From Salticus scenicus (taxonomy: Eukaryota > Arthropoda > Arachnida > Araneae > Salticidae): a DNA stretch of 64,000 nt. Numbering within the stretch: the first letter of the stretch is position 1; each line of letters starts with the position of its first letter. A model generated the notes under the pieces. It saw only the letters and a program-made list of their open reading frames with translations. It was not told the origin of the DNA and ran no database searches. Positions 42,670 to 52,099 of this stretch are shown here, piece by piece. The translations under genes were made by a program, and so were the position numbers. The stretch is from contig OZ005662.1 in the NCBI GenBank assembly GCA_963930645.1, forward strand, positions 3,849,436 to 3,913,435, in the 5' to 3' direction.

Positions 42670-44294
42670 CACTGCATAAAAAAAATAGACGGACACTTCT
42701 CTACAATTTTTTAAAACCCCATCTTTGTTTAATAGGAAATGTCAATTAAAATTCTTTAACATGTTTATACTTATCAATCTTCATATTTTTGACAAACAAA
42801 TAAAAATATTCAATTATTTATAATTTTAATACAGGAAAATGCAGTAAAAAGAACGGGTATACATTTGCACAATACTTTTTCTTTTTAAAAGTAGACGGAC
42901 ACTGGTCAAAAACTGCAATTATCTAAGTGGGTGTTTTTTGCGGAATACTGGTTTTGCATGTACATTTGGCATTTTGCCAATTGCTAACGTGCTTGACAAG
43001 ATGTTTTTATGTAGTTAAATTTCTTGGAGATGAATGTGCGATGCCACGAGGAATTCCTCTAACTGATTACCAGAAAGGACAAATTTTAGCACTGAAAAAT
43101 GTTAATAAAGGAGTCAGAGAAATTAGTAGGATACTTCTAATAAGCAAACGTAGCATCAGCGGTTTTCTACGTGCTCCTGAAGCCCATGGCGTAAAGAAAA
43201 AGAGTTGCCGGTCAAAGAAACTTTCACTTAGAGACCAAAGGAAAATTTTTACTGAGCTGAAAAAAACTGGAGCATCAATTCCCAGAGTTCGAATAAGCAC
43301 AGAAATTACTAACATAACTTCTCAGGCAATTTATAACTACATTAAGCACTCAGGGCTCTTTCAATGTAAGAAGAGAAAACATCATCCATGCTGGAAGGAT
43401 TACCACGTGACAGAACGCCTACAGTGGGCTCAAAACCATATGTCTTGGACTACAGAATGAATATCTGTAGTTTTTTCAGATGAGAAAAAATTTAATTTAG
43501 ACGGCCCAGATGGATATCAATATTATTGGCACAGTTTGGAGAAAGAAGACGAAGTATACTCGACAAGTTGGTGGTGGTGGCGTAATGGTGTGGCTAGCTG
43601 TTGGCTGTGGTGGAAGGACAAATTTAGTGTTTCTAAGTAAGAAGCAGACTCACAAAGATTATATTGAAACACTAAGCAGTGAGCTTTTGCCATTTGCGTG
43701 TGATCTTGGAAAAGAAAACTGGATTTTCCAACAAGATGGGGCGCCAATACACACCGCTAACAACGTTAAAAAATGGTTTCATGAGAACAACTTCAATGTT
43801 TTACCCTGGCCAGCCAAGAGTCCGGATATGAATCCTGTAGAAAACATTTGGGCTATGCTTCTTCATAAAATTTATGAGGGTGGACGCCAGTATGAATCAA
43901 TTCACCAGCTCAAAGAAGCTCTTACAAACATTTGGGAAATTTTCTGTCAAAAAAAGATTCAGAATCTCATTGATTCGATGCCTAACAGAGTATACGAACT
44001 TATTAAAGCAAATGGGAGACGAACCCCTTACTAAAAACGTTTTATTTTAAAGATACAAGATATGTCCGTCTACTTTTTTAAAGAAAAATTACAGTGCAAA
44101 TATGCCCCATTTTTGTTTTCTGAATTTTTCCACTACATAATTCAAAAGGATTGAATCTATATCCAAAAAACAATAACATATGATGTGTCAAGAATATAAT
44201 TATATTAGATAAATGAACCTCATATCTCTAATTGAAGAAATAAACGGCTTTAAAGTATTATAAGTAAGTGTCCGTCTACTTTTTTTATGCAGTG
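42670..44294 (+). mobile_element. Tc3-like (Tc1/mariner) transposon, nearly complete
   Basis: Terminal inverted repeats of about 29 bp begin CACTGCATAAAAAAA and continue (A/G)TAGACGGACACTT at both ends. TA flanks the element on each side (42668-42669 and 44295-44296). The length is 1625 bp with one transposase gene (43041-44034). GTAGACGGACA occurs again internally near both ends (42892-42902 and, inverted, 44063-44075), consistent with second transposase binding sites as in Tc3. It sits inside unit 2 of the tandem array. Unit 1 provides the empty site, TGAAATGTATGCTGTATATG. Confidence 0.88.
43041..44034 (+). pseudogene. Tc3-like DD34E transposase with one stop and one frameshift
   Basis: Starts MPRGIPLTDYQKGQILALKN, a helix-turn-helix like that of Tc3, then YNYIKHSGLFQCKKRK. 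The catalytic core is FSDEKKFNLDGPDG (first Asp), WIFQQDGAPIHTA (second Asp) and SPDMNPVENIW (Glu), with 34 residues between the last two, which defines a Tc1-family DD34E enzyme. A TGA at 43458-43460 stands where Trp is expected, just before the first catalytic Asp. A one-base shift near 43555-43570 separates the two frames before the glycine-rich VGGGGVMVW loop. With only two lesions in about 330 codons, this copy died recently. Confidence 0.88.
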
Positions 44295-45112
44295 TATATT
44301 TTGTGTATGTGATGTAAAAATGATTTTAAAATTTTATTTAAATTAAATTTGCATTATTTCCATGCTAAAATTATTCTTTCTAGTCATTCCGATTTTAATT
44401 AAAAAATTTATACCATTAGCTTTTTAAAATATAAACAATTTTAGTCAAAAGATAAAAAGCGGCTAAATAAATCACGATTCTATTTTTATTTATTTATTTG
44501 ATTCATTAATTAGAAAAAAAAAAAAAAAGTATTTTAACTTTCAAAATGGAAAAAAAAGAGTTTGTAAAAAAATTTCTAATTTATGAACAGAAAACATGAG
44601 AAATTTATAAAGTAACATTATGTATAATAAACTCAATGGGATGAAGGTGAAATTTACCTTGCAAAATGATCAACACATTCACTTCAACCCCTTCTCCCCT
44701 CTAATGCTGTTTTACCTGCACTTGGTAGACCTAGGTGCCTCCATATTGTTTTTTAAAAGAGACTCGAGTTTTTAAGAAAACCACGGAAAATTCCGAACGA
44801 CGAAGTTAACGAGTGCAACCTGGAATCGAATCAGGCACTGCACATCAACCAGTTTATTCTAAAGTAAGAAATTTATTTAACTGATAAAATGTATGCAGTG
44901 TAAAAGTTACTTCACAGTTTTATCTAAAACAATTTGCATTATTTATCTGAAAAATTATATTTTTAGTCATTCAAAAATTTGTACTATTAATCTTTTAAAA
45001 AATGATAACGATTTTAATGAAAAGGAAAAATGTGGTTATTTAAATCGTTATTCCAAATTTATTTTTTATTCTTACAATAATAAAAAAAATTTTAGCTTTT
45101 AGAATGCTAGGA

Positions 45113-45341
45113 TCCATTAACGGCCAAGAGGTCCTGTCATTGAAGCTGTAGACATGAGGTGCTGGGTTTGATCCCTAGTCGCGCTCGTCGGCCTAGCCGT
45201 TCGAAGTGTTCGGTGATTTTCTCCGAAACTAAGTTAAATATGGCTAAGATCCCTTAGAAAGACCCCATGTACGGCCCTCTCACACAGGCCTAGGATCCTA
45301 GTGCAATCAATCGGCCTCAATCCTAAAACCATCAACAACTT
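45113..45341 (+). repeat. tRNA-derived SINE inserted in tandem-array unit 3
   Basis: It begins ATTAACGGCCAAGAGGTCC, with a B-box-like GGGTTTGATCCCTAG, and continues with GCGCTCGTCGGCCTAGCCG, GATTTTCTCCGAAACTAAG, CCTTAGAAAGACCCCATG, CAGGCCTAGGATCCTAGTGC and AATCAATCGGCCTCAATCC. It is followed by AACATCAACAAC-like simple sequence and a 33-base A tract. It lies in the opposite orientation to the SINE blocks built into the array, so it is an independent insertion. Confidence 0.7.
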
Positions 45342-45343
45342 TT

Positions 45344-45386
<43 letters not shown>

Positions 45387-45975
45387 ATGAGCTGATAACC
45401 TGAAAAATTAATAAAATATATCAAATGCAATAAACTTAGTGTGCAAAAATCTCTTGCAAAATAATCAAAACATTCACTTCCGCCCCCCTTCCCCCCATGA
45501 TATCGTTTTACCTAACTTGGGTCTTAGACCTAGGTGGAATGCCTTCATATTGGTCTTTTTAAAGGGATCTAGCCTATATTTACTCGAGTTTTGAAGTCAA
45601 CCACGGAAAACTCCGAACATTTATTTTGACGACTGTGACCTGGAATCGAACCAAGCACTTCCCACTGACTAGTTTCGAGAGCAGACCCATACTGCTACAG
45701 TTGGAGCATGTTTTACTTTGAAGAAAAATAAACTTATGAAATATAGCTTTGTATGTGATGTAAAAATGGTTTTAAAATTTTATCAGAATCAAAACTTACA
45801 TTATTTTCGTGCTAAAATTATTTTTTCTAGTCATTCCAATTTTAATTAAAAAATTTATACCATTAGCTTTTAAAAAACGAAACAATTTTAATCAAAAGAT
45901 AAAAAAGAGGCTTTTTAAATTACTATTCTATTTTTATTTATTTATTTATTTCATTAATTTTTAAAAAGAAATGTT

Positions 45976-46022
45976 ACACCCAATTAAAATTTTTAAATAG
46001 CTATAATTAATCTAAATCATCT

Positions 46023-46062
<40 letters not shown>

Positions 46063-47516
46063 AAAGATGAAAAAAAAAAAAAAAAAAAAAGGAAATGAAA
46101 ATTAGAGAAAAAAAAAAAAAAAAAAATCAGTTTATAACTATTCTGGAAAATTTTATTTATTACTTATTATTTTTAAAATCACTATTAAAAAACTAATGTA
46201 TCTTAGTTTTCAAAATTAATAGATTAAAATAAAAATGATAAAATTTTTAAATAATTTCTGCATGAAAAAGTAATATATGTCAGCATTTAGAATTAATGAT
46301 TTAAAAAGTAATAATTAAAAAATAAAAATATTCAAATAATCCCTTTATTTCTCTACATTCTCACATTAATGGCAGAACAATTTCTAGCCAATTTTTTAAA
46401 AAAGAAGTACCTAAAATTACTTAAATTTTATTAAAAAGCAATTATTTCCATAAGCTTTCAATGCTAAACTGCTATAACGGCTAATCTTTGCGCCATCTAG
46501 TGACCTGTTGGTTAACTAAATTTTCTGGGCCGTTTTTCTGCCGAATCCCATATCTCGTTTCCCCCCTCCCCTCTATCTTCATGTTCATTATATACAATAT
46601 TTTTGTTTAGATTTTTCTGCCTCCTTCTAACCAATCAACCGATCAACACTTGACTTGTGATGGGAAGCTGCATTTTATTATTAACCACGAATTATTAACA
46701 TTATTAATCAAATTTGTGTTATACATGTAAATCTTTTTTTTATTTTTAATTTTGCTTTCGGTTTTAGTGATTTTTTAGAATAATATGGAATAATTACAAG
46801 GAGAATGTCAGACAGTGGAAGTTAAACTTTAGAAAAACGTTAATCGTAAATATCCCTATTTGAAATTTCAGGTAATTGAGAATGGAATCTTTATTATTAT
46901 TATTATTATTATTATTATTGTTATTATTTTTTGTTTTTTGCATTATTATTTTTGTTATTGCAATAGAAGCAAGAATATCGTGTTAATACTAGGGATTGTT
47001 TTACGATATCAAGAATTTTATAAATTGGTAATATTCACATCAAAATTAAAGTAGCAAAAAATTTGGTTAAAAGGCAGACAGCGAGTTTTCGTGAAATGTT
47101 CCAGAACTTTTGTTATAAATTGTATGTGTGTATACACAATTAGGGTCATTGCTATACTTGATACTACCAGCGTAGTAGATGATTCAAACCATAATTATAA
47201 CTGATAACTTTATTCTTAAAATCCTTCGCATATTCTAAATTATCATTCTCAGATAATTTTTAGGGAATATTATTGAAGCTTTTATGAGACAAAAGATGCA
47301 CGAAATATAAATATGAAATGAGAACATTAAAATAAATATTTTACTATTTTTAAATAGGATAGTAGGCTTCATTAATTTTCGGATGTTAGAAATGTAAAGT
47401 GGTTAGTGGTTTTAGTACATAATTTGTGAAACAGATTTGATGATTAAAATATAATTCTTATAACATTTAAGAATTCTTATAACATTTAATTTATAAATAT
47501 AATTCTTTTAACATAT
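45976..47516. other. Gene-free AT-rich stretch
   Basis: Contains a (TA)n tract (46029-46059), A tracts (46070-46091 and 46110-46127) and an (ATT)n microsatellite (46890-46920), which makes a spurious Ile-rich ORF. A less AT-rich patch at 46480-46660 includes GCGCCATCTAGTGACC but no ORF or terminus. Confidence 0.4.
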
Positions 47517-48017
47517 AACATTCCATTCCAAATCAACCAAAAATTTTCAATTTTCAACCTGACCTCCTCAGATTTCTATGAAACCAGCAGGAATTATTCT
47601 CCTTGATGATATAAATGAGATAATAATTTTAGAAATTTTTTATCTCTTTTGATTTTTTTAAAATTAATTTTTTAAACTTCGAAAAATCAGCATTTTTTAG
47701 CTTGTGTAAGCATATTTAATCTTAAACTTCTCAATTTCTATAAGGGATAGAGAAGTTCATGAAACCTCATTTTAAAGAGTATTTCCCAAGGTTTAATATT
47801 TGATATGCAATATCATTATGTTAGGTAAAAATTAAAAAAAAAAAAAAAAAAAAAATTAAATTTAAAAATTTTTAAGATAGTGATTTTTAAAAATTTTGAA
47901 AAATAAATATGCTTTTGGTTATACTAAAAACTATATAACCTGAAACTTTTTGAGTGGGATCAGAAGTTATTACAAAAAACTTAAAGTTACTCTACATGTT
48001 AAATTGTATTATAATTA
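47517..48017 (+). repeat. Dispersed repeat, direct-strand copy, left part
   Basis: Matches the inverse of 50500-50995 in order: CATTCCA...AAATCAACC, CAACCTGACC(T/C)CCTCA, TTTCTATGAAAC, ATTCTCCTTGAT, GCATTTTTTAGCTTGT, TCTATAAGGGATAG, AAAGAGTATTTC, ATTATGTTAGGTAAA, GGTTATACTAAAA and CTCTACATGTTAAATTGTA. It is cut at 48017 by the pogo-like MITE and resumes at 48944 with CATATAATATGCTTACTT. Confidence 0.6.
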
Positions 48018-48943
48018 CAGTTGAATCTCGAAAATCCAGAATTGGCAGGACCACGGCGATTCCAGATTTTAGAGATTTATTGAAAACTAATTTTTTTTAT
48101 GATATTATAATAACATATAAACTGCAAATTTTATGTTAATGAAAATAAACAACAAATCAAATTGGTGAATTAAAATATAAAATAGAAGTATAATAAAACA
48201 CTTATGTTAAATTAAAACAGTTAATTAGTTGTTTATTATATTAAACTAAAATATAATAAACAACTGATAATGCCTGCTAAATAACTGCTAATAAACTAAG
48301 GAAACTTTTTTTTTTTTTTTTTTTTTAACATTTCAGTAATTTAGAGCTGTTTCACTCTGATTTTTTTTTTTTTTTTTTTCCCGTTTTATAACCTACCTCT
48401 TTTTGTAAAAAAAATAAAATCTTTAACAATCAAGCAATATAAAAATATGTCAGATTATGTTCAAATTTATGTATTCAGTGTTAAACTTATTGCTGTAATA
48501 TGAGTTCCATTAAATTGAAATTCTTGAATATATATAACAAACATTTATTGAAGACGATAAACAAGACGAGTTATTATACACACATTCAAAATAAGTAGAA
48601 TTAAAACATATTTAAATGCAGATTAACTTCGTACATCTTAGTTTTTTACCACACAGGTAATAATAGCCATTAAGGCCGGCGCACTCAGCTACGTTCATTT
48701 TTAAACTGGCGTGCCCGCCGCAGGAGTAGTTTGGAGAGCTCTCTTTCACGCGCATGCGCAATTAAAGGCACATCTGTTTTATTTATTAAAATGAATCGTT
48801 CGCTACTCCAACACTTATCATAAACTGCATTGCACAAGAAATGTGGAAATAAGATACAGCTAAGTTTTATATTAAAACTGAAAAATCGCCTGGATTTTAG
48901 AGATTTTTGGATTTTGGATGTCCGGATTTTCGAGCTTCGACTG
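48018..48943. mobile_element. pogo/Tigger-type non-autonomous element
   Basis: The left end is CAGTTGAATCTCGAAAATCC and the right end, inverted, is CAGTCGAAGCTCGAAAATCC. TA flanks both sides (48016-48017 and 48944-48945). CAGT ends with TA duplication and this CTCGAAAATCC motif are typical of pogo/Tigger elements. A GC-richer patch with GCGCATGCGC (48750-48759) may be an old promoter region. No transposase ORF. The empty site is preserved in the inverted copy of the host repeat (50478-50520). Confidence 0.75.
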
Positions 48944-49453
48944 TATCATATAATATGCTTACTTGATAAAAGACATCATTTTGAAAGTTCATGTTTATGA
49001 CTGGTAAAATAGTAAAAAAAAGTTTTCTAAATGAAAATTTCTAAGATCATTAAAAATTTGATTATTTGATCTCTTTTTAAATGTGTGTGTGTAATTCTAC
49101 AAATTTCAAATTTATAAGATTAGAATCAATAGCGCTGGTTTTAAAACTTACGCAGTTTTTTAGACATAGATTACAAAATGTTTAGAATATAAAGTTATAA
49201 ATTTATATCAGAAGCCATTCAGATAATAAATTACTACACTTAGAAATTAATGACAGCGCAAGTCAACGTAAGTAAATAATCAATTCATTTGCTAATTACA
49301 GATGTTTTGGTTCAAAATTGTCTTTATTTAGATTGTTTTATTTATATTCTTGCTGGCATGCGACTATCTCCATCTCCACTGTAGTTTAATTTTTGATTTG
49401 TCTCTTCTGAGATCTCAATGTAGAAAAAGTTAGTTGTGATTTTGGATTCATAC
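48944..49453. other. Right part of the dispersed repeat, then unrecognised sequence
   Basis: 48944-49000 continues the repeat at 47517 (CATATAATATGCTTACTT). Beyond about 49110 I see no gene or repeat boundary before the hAT-like MITE. Confidence 0.4.
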
Positions 49454-49770
49454 CAGGGTTCCAACTCAATTTCAAAAATAAAATTCCCTGACTTTTCTAG
49501 GTTTTCCAGGTCTATTTTTAGAAAATTCAAGTCATGAAATTTGGTTTCCAGCATAAAAGATAAGCTCACAACATAAAACATAACTTGCGATATAAAAGAC
49601 AACATAGTCACATGACTCACAACGTAAATTGAATGCTCAATAAGCATTTTTCAGGTTTATATCATCACTTTCCCAGGATTTTAGACAATATTTGTGATTT
49701 TTCCCGACTTTTTTCACTAATTTCAAATTCCCTGACTTTCCCAGGTTCTCCCTGACCCATGGAAACCCTG
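49454..49770. mobile_element. hAT-like MITE of the CAGGGTTCC group
   Basis: The left end is CAGGGTTCCAACTC and the right end, inverted, is CAGGGTTTCCATGGGTCAG. Near both ends the phrase AATTCCCTGACTTTTC(T)AGGTTTTCC or its inverse appears, as in 10300-10723 and 11861-12243. No clean 8-bp duplication was seen. No ORF beyond shadow frames. Confidence 0.55.
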
Positions 49771-50365
49771 CTACTCTTAAGTAGAAGTAAAATAAGCATT
49801 TTAATTTTTTGAATTCAGATATTTTTGACATATTTATTTTAAACAATGAGGACCCTCTTCAGATAAAAAATTTAATCAATTCTATTTAATTTTTACTTTT
49901 ATTATGTAAAGAATTTTTTCTTACAACCTGACTTTAAATTTGTATGGATTTTGATATTTTTATCATTAAGACTTTGTGTAAAAATGAGTAAACCCAGCAC
50001 ATCAAAACATTTTTCTGTATATTGTTATAACCCATTCAAGAAAGCTGCCCATGATTATTATAAGAAAAGTTTGTGGTTTGTAATAATGAAAAAAATTATA
50101 TATATATTTATGTATGTTTTCATTTATAATAAATAAAAACATTTTGAGATATAGTGCTAATTTGTATAAATATGTACTGAATGTCGTAAAGCTATATTTT
50201 AAAGCTTCCAGTAATTTTAACTGAACAATGTATTTATATGTACATTTGTTTCTTTATTATAATTTCTAATCACACTAAGAATCTACTCTAAAACGTTCAA
50301 GCTATAAAACTTATATTAGTACAAAAAGTAAAAATAAAAAATATATATTTTTTAAATAATCTAAA
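49771..50365. other. Nothing recognised
   Basis: AT-rich sequence. A 50-codon frame from the ATG at 49985 (MSKPSTSKHFSVYCYNPF...) reads plausibly but is not recognisable, and it ends in an AT-rich tract, so it is not called as a gene. Confidence 0.35.
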
Positions 50366-50995
50366 TTTATTTTTTATTAATCATAATTACATTGAATATC
50401 GATTTTTTTCCCCATGTGTGATTGTATGTGATTGCATGCAATACTGTATGTGTAAATTTTAACAAACAGGTATTTTGTAAAGTAAGCATATTATATGGTA
50501 AAATACAATTTACCATGTAGAGTGCTAATTTTTTTGTCATAGCTCCTGATCCCATTGAGATCCCACTCTAAAAGTTTCAGGTTATATAGCTTTTAGTATA
50601 ACCAAAAACATATATTTTTTTCAGATTTTTTAAAAAACACTATCTTTAATTTTTTTTTAAATTTTAAAATATTTTAACTTTTTACCCAACATAATGATGT
50701 TGTATATCAAATTAAACCTTGTGAAATACTCTTTAAAATGAGTGGTCATAAACTTTGCTATCCCTTATAGAACTCGAGAAATTTGAAATTGAAAACGCTT
50801 ATACAAGCTAAAAAATGCTGATTTTTTTAAATTAAAAAAAAATTATTTTTCAGAAATCGAATAAGTTTTTTTTTTTTTTTTTTAAATATTCTCATTTATA
50901 TTATCAAGGAGAATGGTTCCTGCAAGTTTCATAGAAATATGAGGGGGTCAGGTTGAGTGAGTGGTTGATTTGCATGGAATGACCCGTATATATAT
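50366..50995 (-). repeat. Dispersed repeat, inverted copy with the MITE-free site
   Basis: Inverse of 47517-48017 plus 48944-49000, without the pogo-like element. On the minus strand the edge reads GGGTCATTCCATGCAAATCA, and the relevant junction reads GTAAATTGTATTTTACCATA then TAATATGC. The two copies form a 3.5 kb inverted pair. Class unknown. Confidence 0.6.
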
Positions 50996-51390
50996 TTTTT
51001 TTTACAATTATTAGTAGTTACTTTAAAATCAATCCTATCCTTAATTGCAATGTCAAAAGTGTCTTGCTTTCATTTGTAAAAATGTATAACTAAAGTTTTT
51101 TTTTTTTTGTGTGTGTGTGTGCGTGTATGTTAATTTTATGTAAGGGTTCTCTTTTCTAAATTTTTTTTATTTCTTTTATAGATGCAATTTTATGTACGAA
51201 ATATTGCATGTACAAGGGTGTCGTTGATTACTGAAAAAAGTGGGTTTCTAGGACTCACTATGTTTTAAAATTGGATTCCTTTTGATAATTATGGGTCCAC
51301 TAAAAATATCTTTTTTGGTAACATTATTAAAGAATTTTCAGTCTAGGTATCCATAATAAAGACGTACCATAGGACTGGTCTTTAAAAGTA
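50996..51390. other. Nothing recognised
   Basis: AT-rich sequence with a GT microsatellite at 51108-51124. No ORF or transposon end before the candidate Tigger terminus at about 51391. Confidence 0.35.
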
Positions 51391-52099
51391 CTGTCGGACC
51401 TCTAATGAACCTCTGTTTGGAAATTTCTCCGTTTTACAAACTTTTTCTTGGAAATATGAATATTTTAAGAATTTCCTTGCAAAATAACCTCCAAATAGTG
51501 AACTGATAGCATAGTGCATTCTCTATTTAACGAACTTTTTTTCTATGATCTGAATCCTTTTCACCTGCATTCTCTAAATATTTTCTTTCTTTCACATACA
51601 TTTTATGATAGTCAGTAAGCTACAACTGGATTTTCCAAAAACCTAATCCTCCAGCAGTTGCTAGTCACTGTCTGGGACATTCCAGTAAACAGCAGCCCTT
51701 ATGGGGGAAAGGTTACAACCCCCACAACAACTTTGCTACGCCTTTGATGACTGTGCTATTCTATTCTTTACATTTCATTCAGGCAGTGCAATCTTCATCC
51801 ACTCCAATAGAGGAAATTCCTGCACTCCCTTTTTATCCACTAGCATCTCCCCTCCTTGCAAACCCAGCTCTCTATGGAAGCTCTTACTGAGCATGTGCGC
51901 AGACTTCAATATTCATTTGGCCAAGTGCCAAATGCATTAATTTGGCTTTCTCGTAGAGATCTTGGGTTTGTGGGGAGACACTACTCTTTTTATTCTCACA
52001 GTTCTTGAGCCTGTTTTTAGATTTAGGTATTTTTGTTTAGTCATGGCGATCATTTTGTTCATGGTGATCGTTTTACATTCATTTCTTTATAGTACAGAA
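51391..52099 (+). other. Probable 5' region of the Tigger/pogo element
   Basis: CTGTCGGACCTCTAATGAAC at 51391 follows a TA and resembles the CAGTCGGACCTC... ends of pogo/Tigger elements. CTCTATTTAACGAAC near 51522 repeats part of that phrase. Sequence from 51650 to 52000 is less AT-rich than its surroundings, as for the 5' untranslated region of such elements. The matching right terminus was not found, so this is an inference from position and motif. Confidence 0.4.

Larger units (their letters stand above)
41745..45975. repeat. Tandem array of ~630 bp units, each containing a minus-strand SINE
   Basis: CTCGAG-centred landmarks followed by (C/T)CACGGAAAANTCCGAAC recur at 41868, 42504, 44763 and 45583. 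The spacing is 636, then 632 after removing the inserted Tc3-like element, then about 590 after removing the inserted SINE. Each unit has the order: SINE-like block in minus orientation (its B box appears as GGAATCGAACC), GTGATGTAAAAATG, TTTTAAAATTTTAT, CATTCCAATTTTAATT, AAAGCGGCT, and a C-rich CCCCCTTCCCC. A partial unit starts the array near 41745. Units differ by perhaps 15-25%, so the array is old. Confidence 0.7.

Noticed and set aside
46860..47054. Ile-rich 64-codon ORF
   Set aside because: The (ATT)n microsatellite at 46890-46920 accounts for it.
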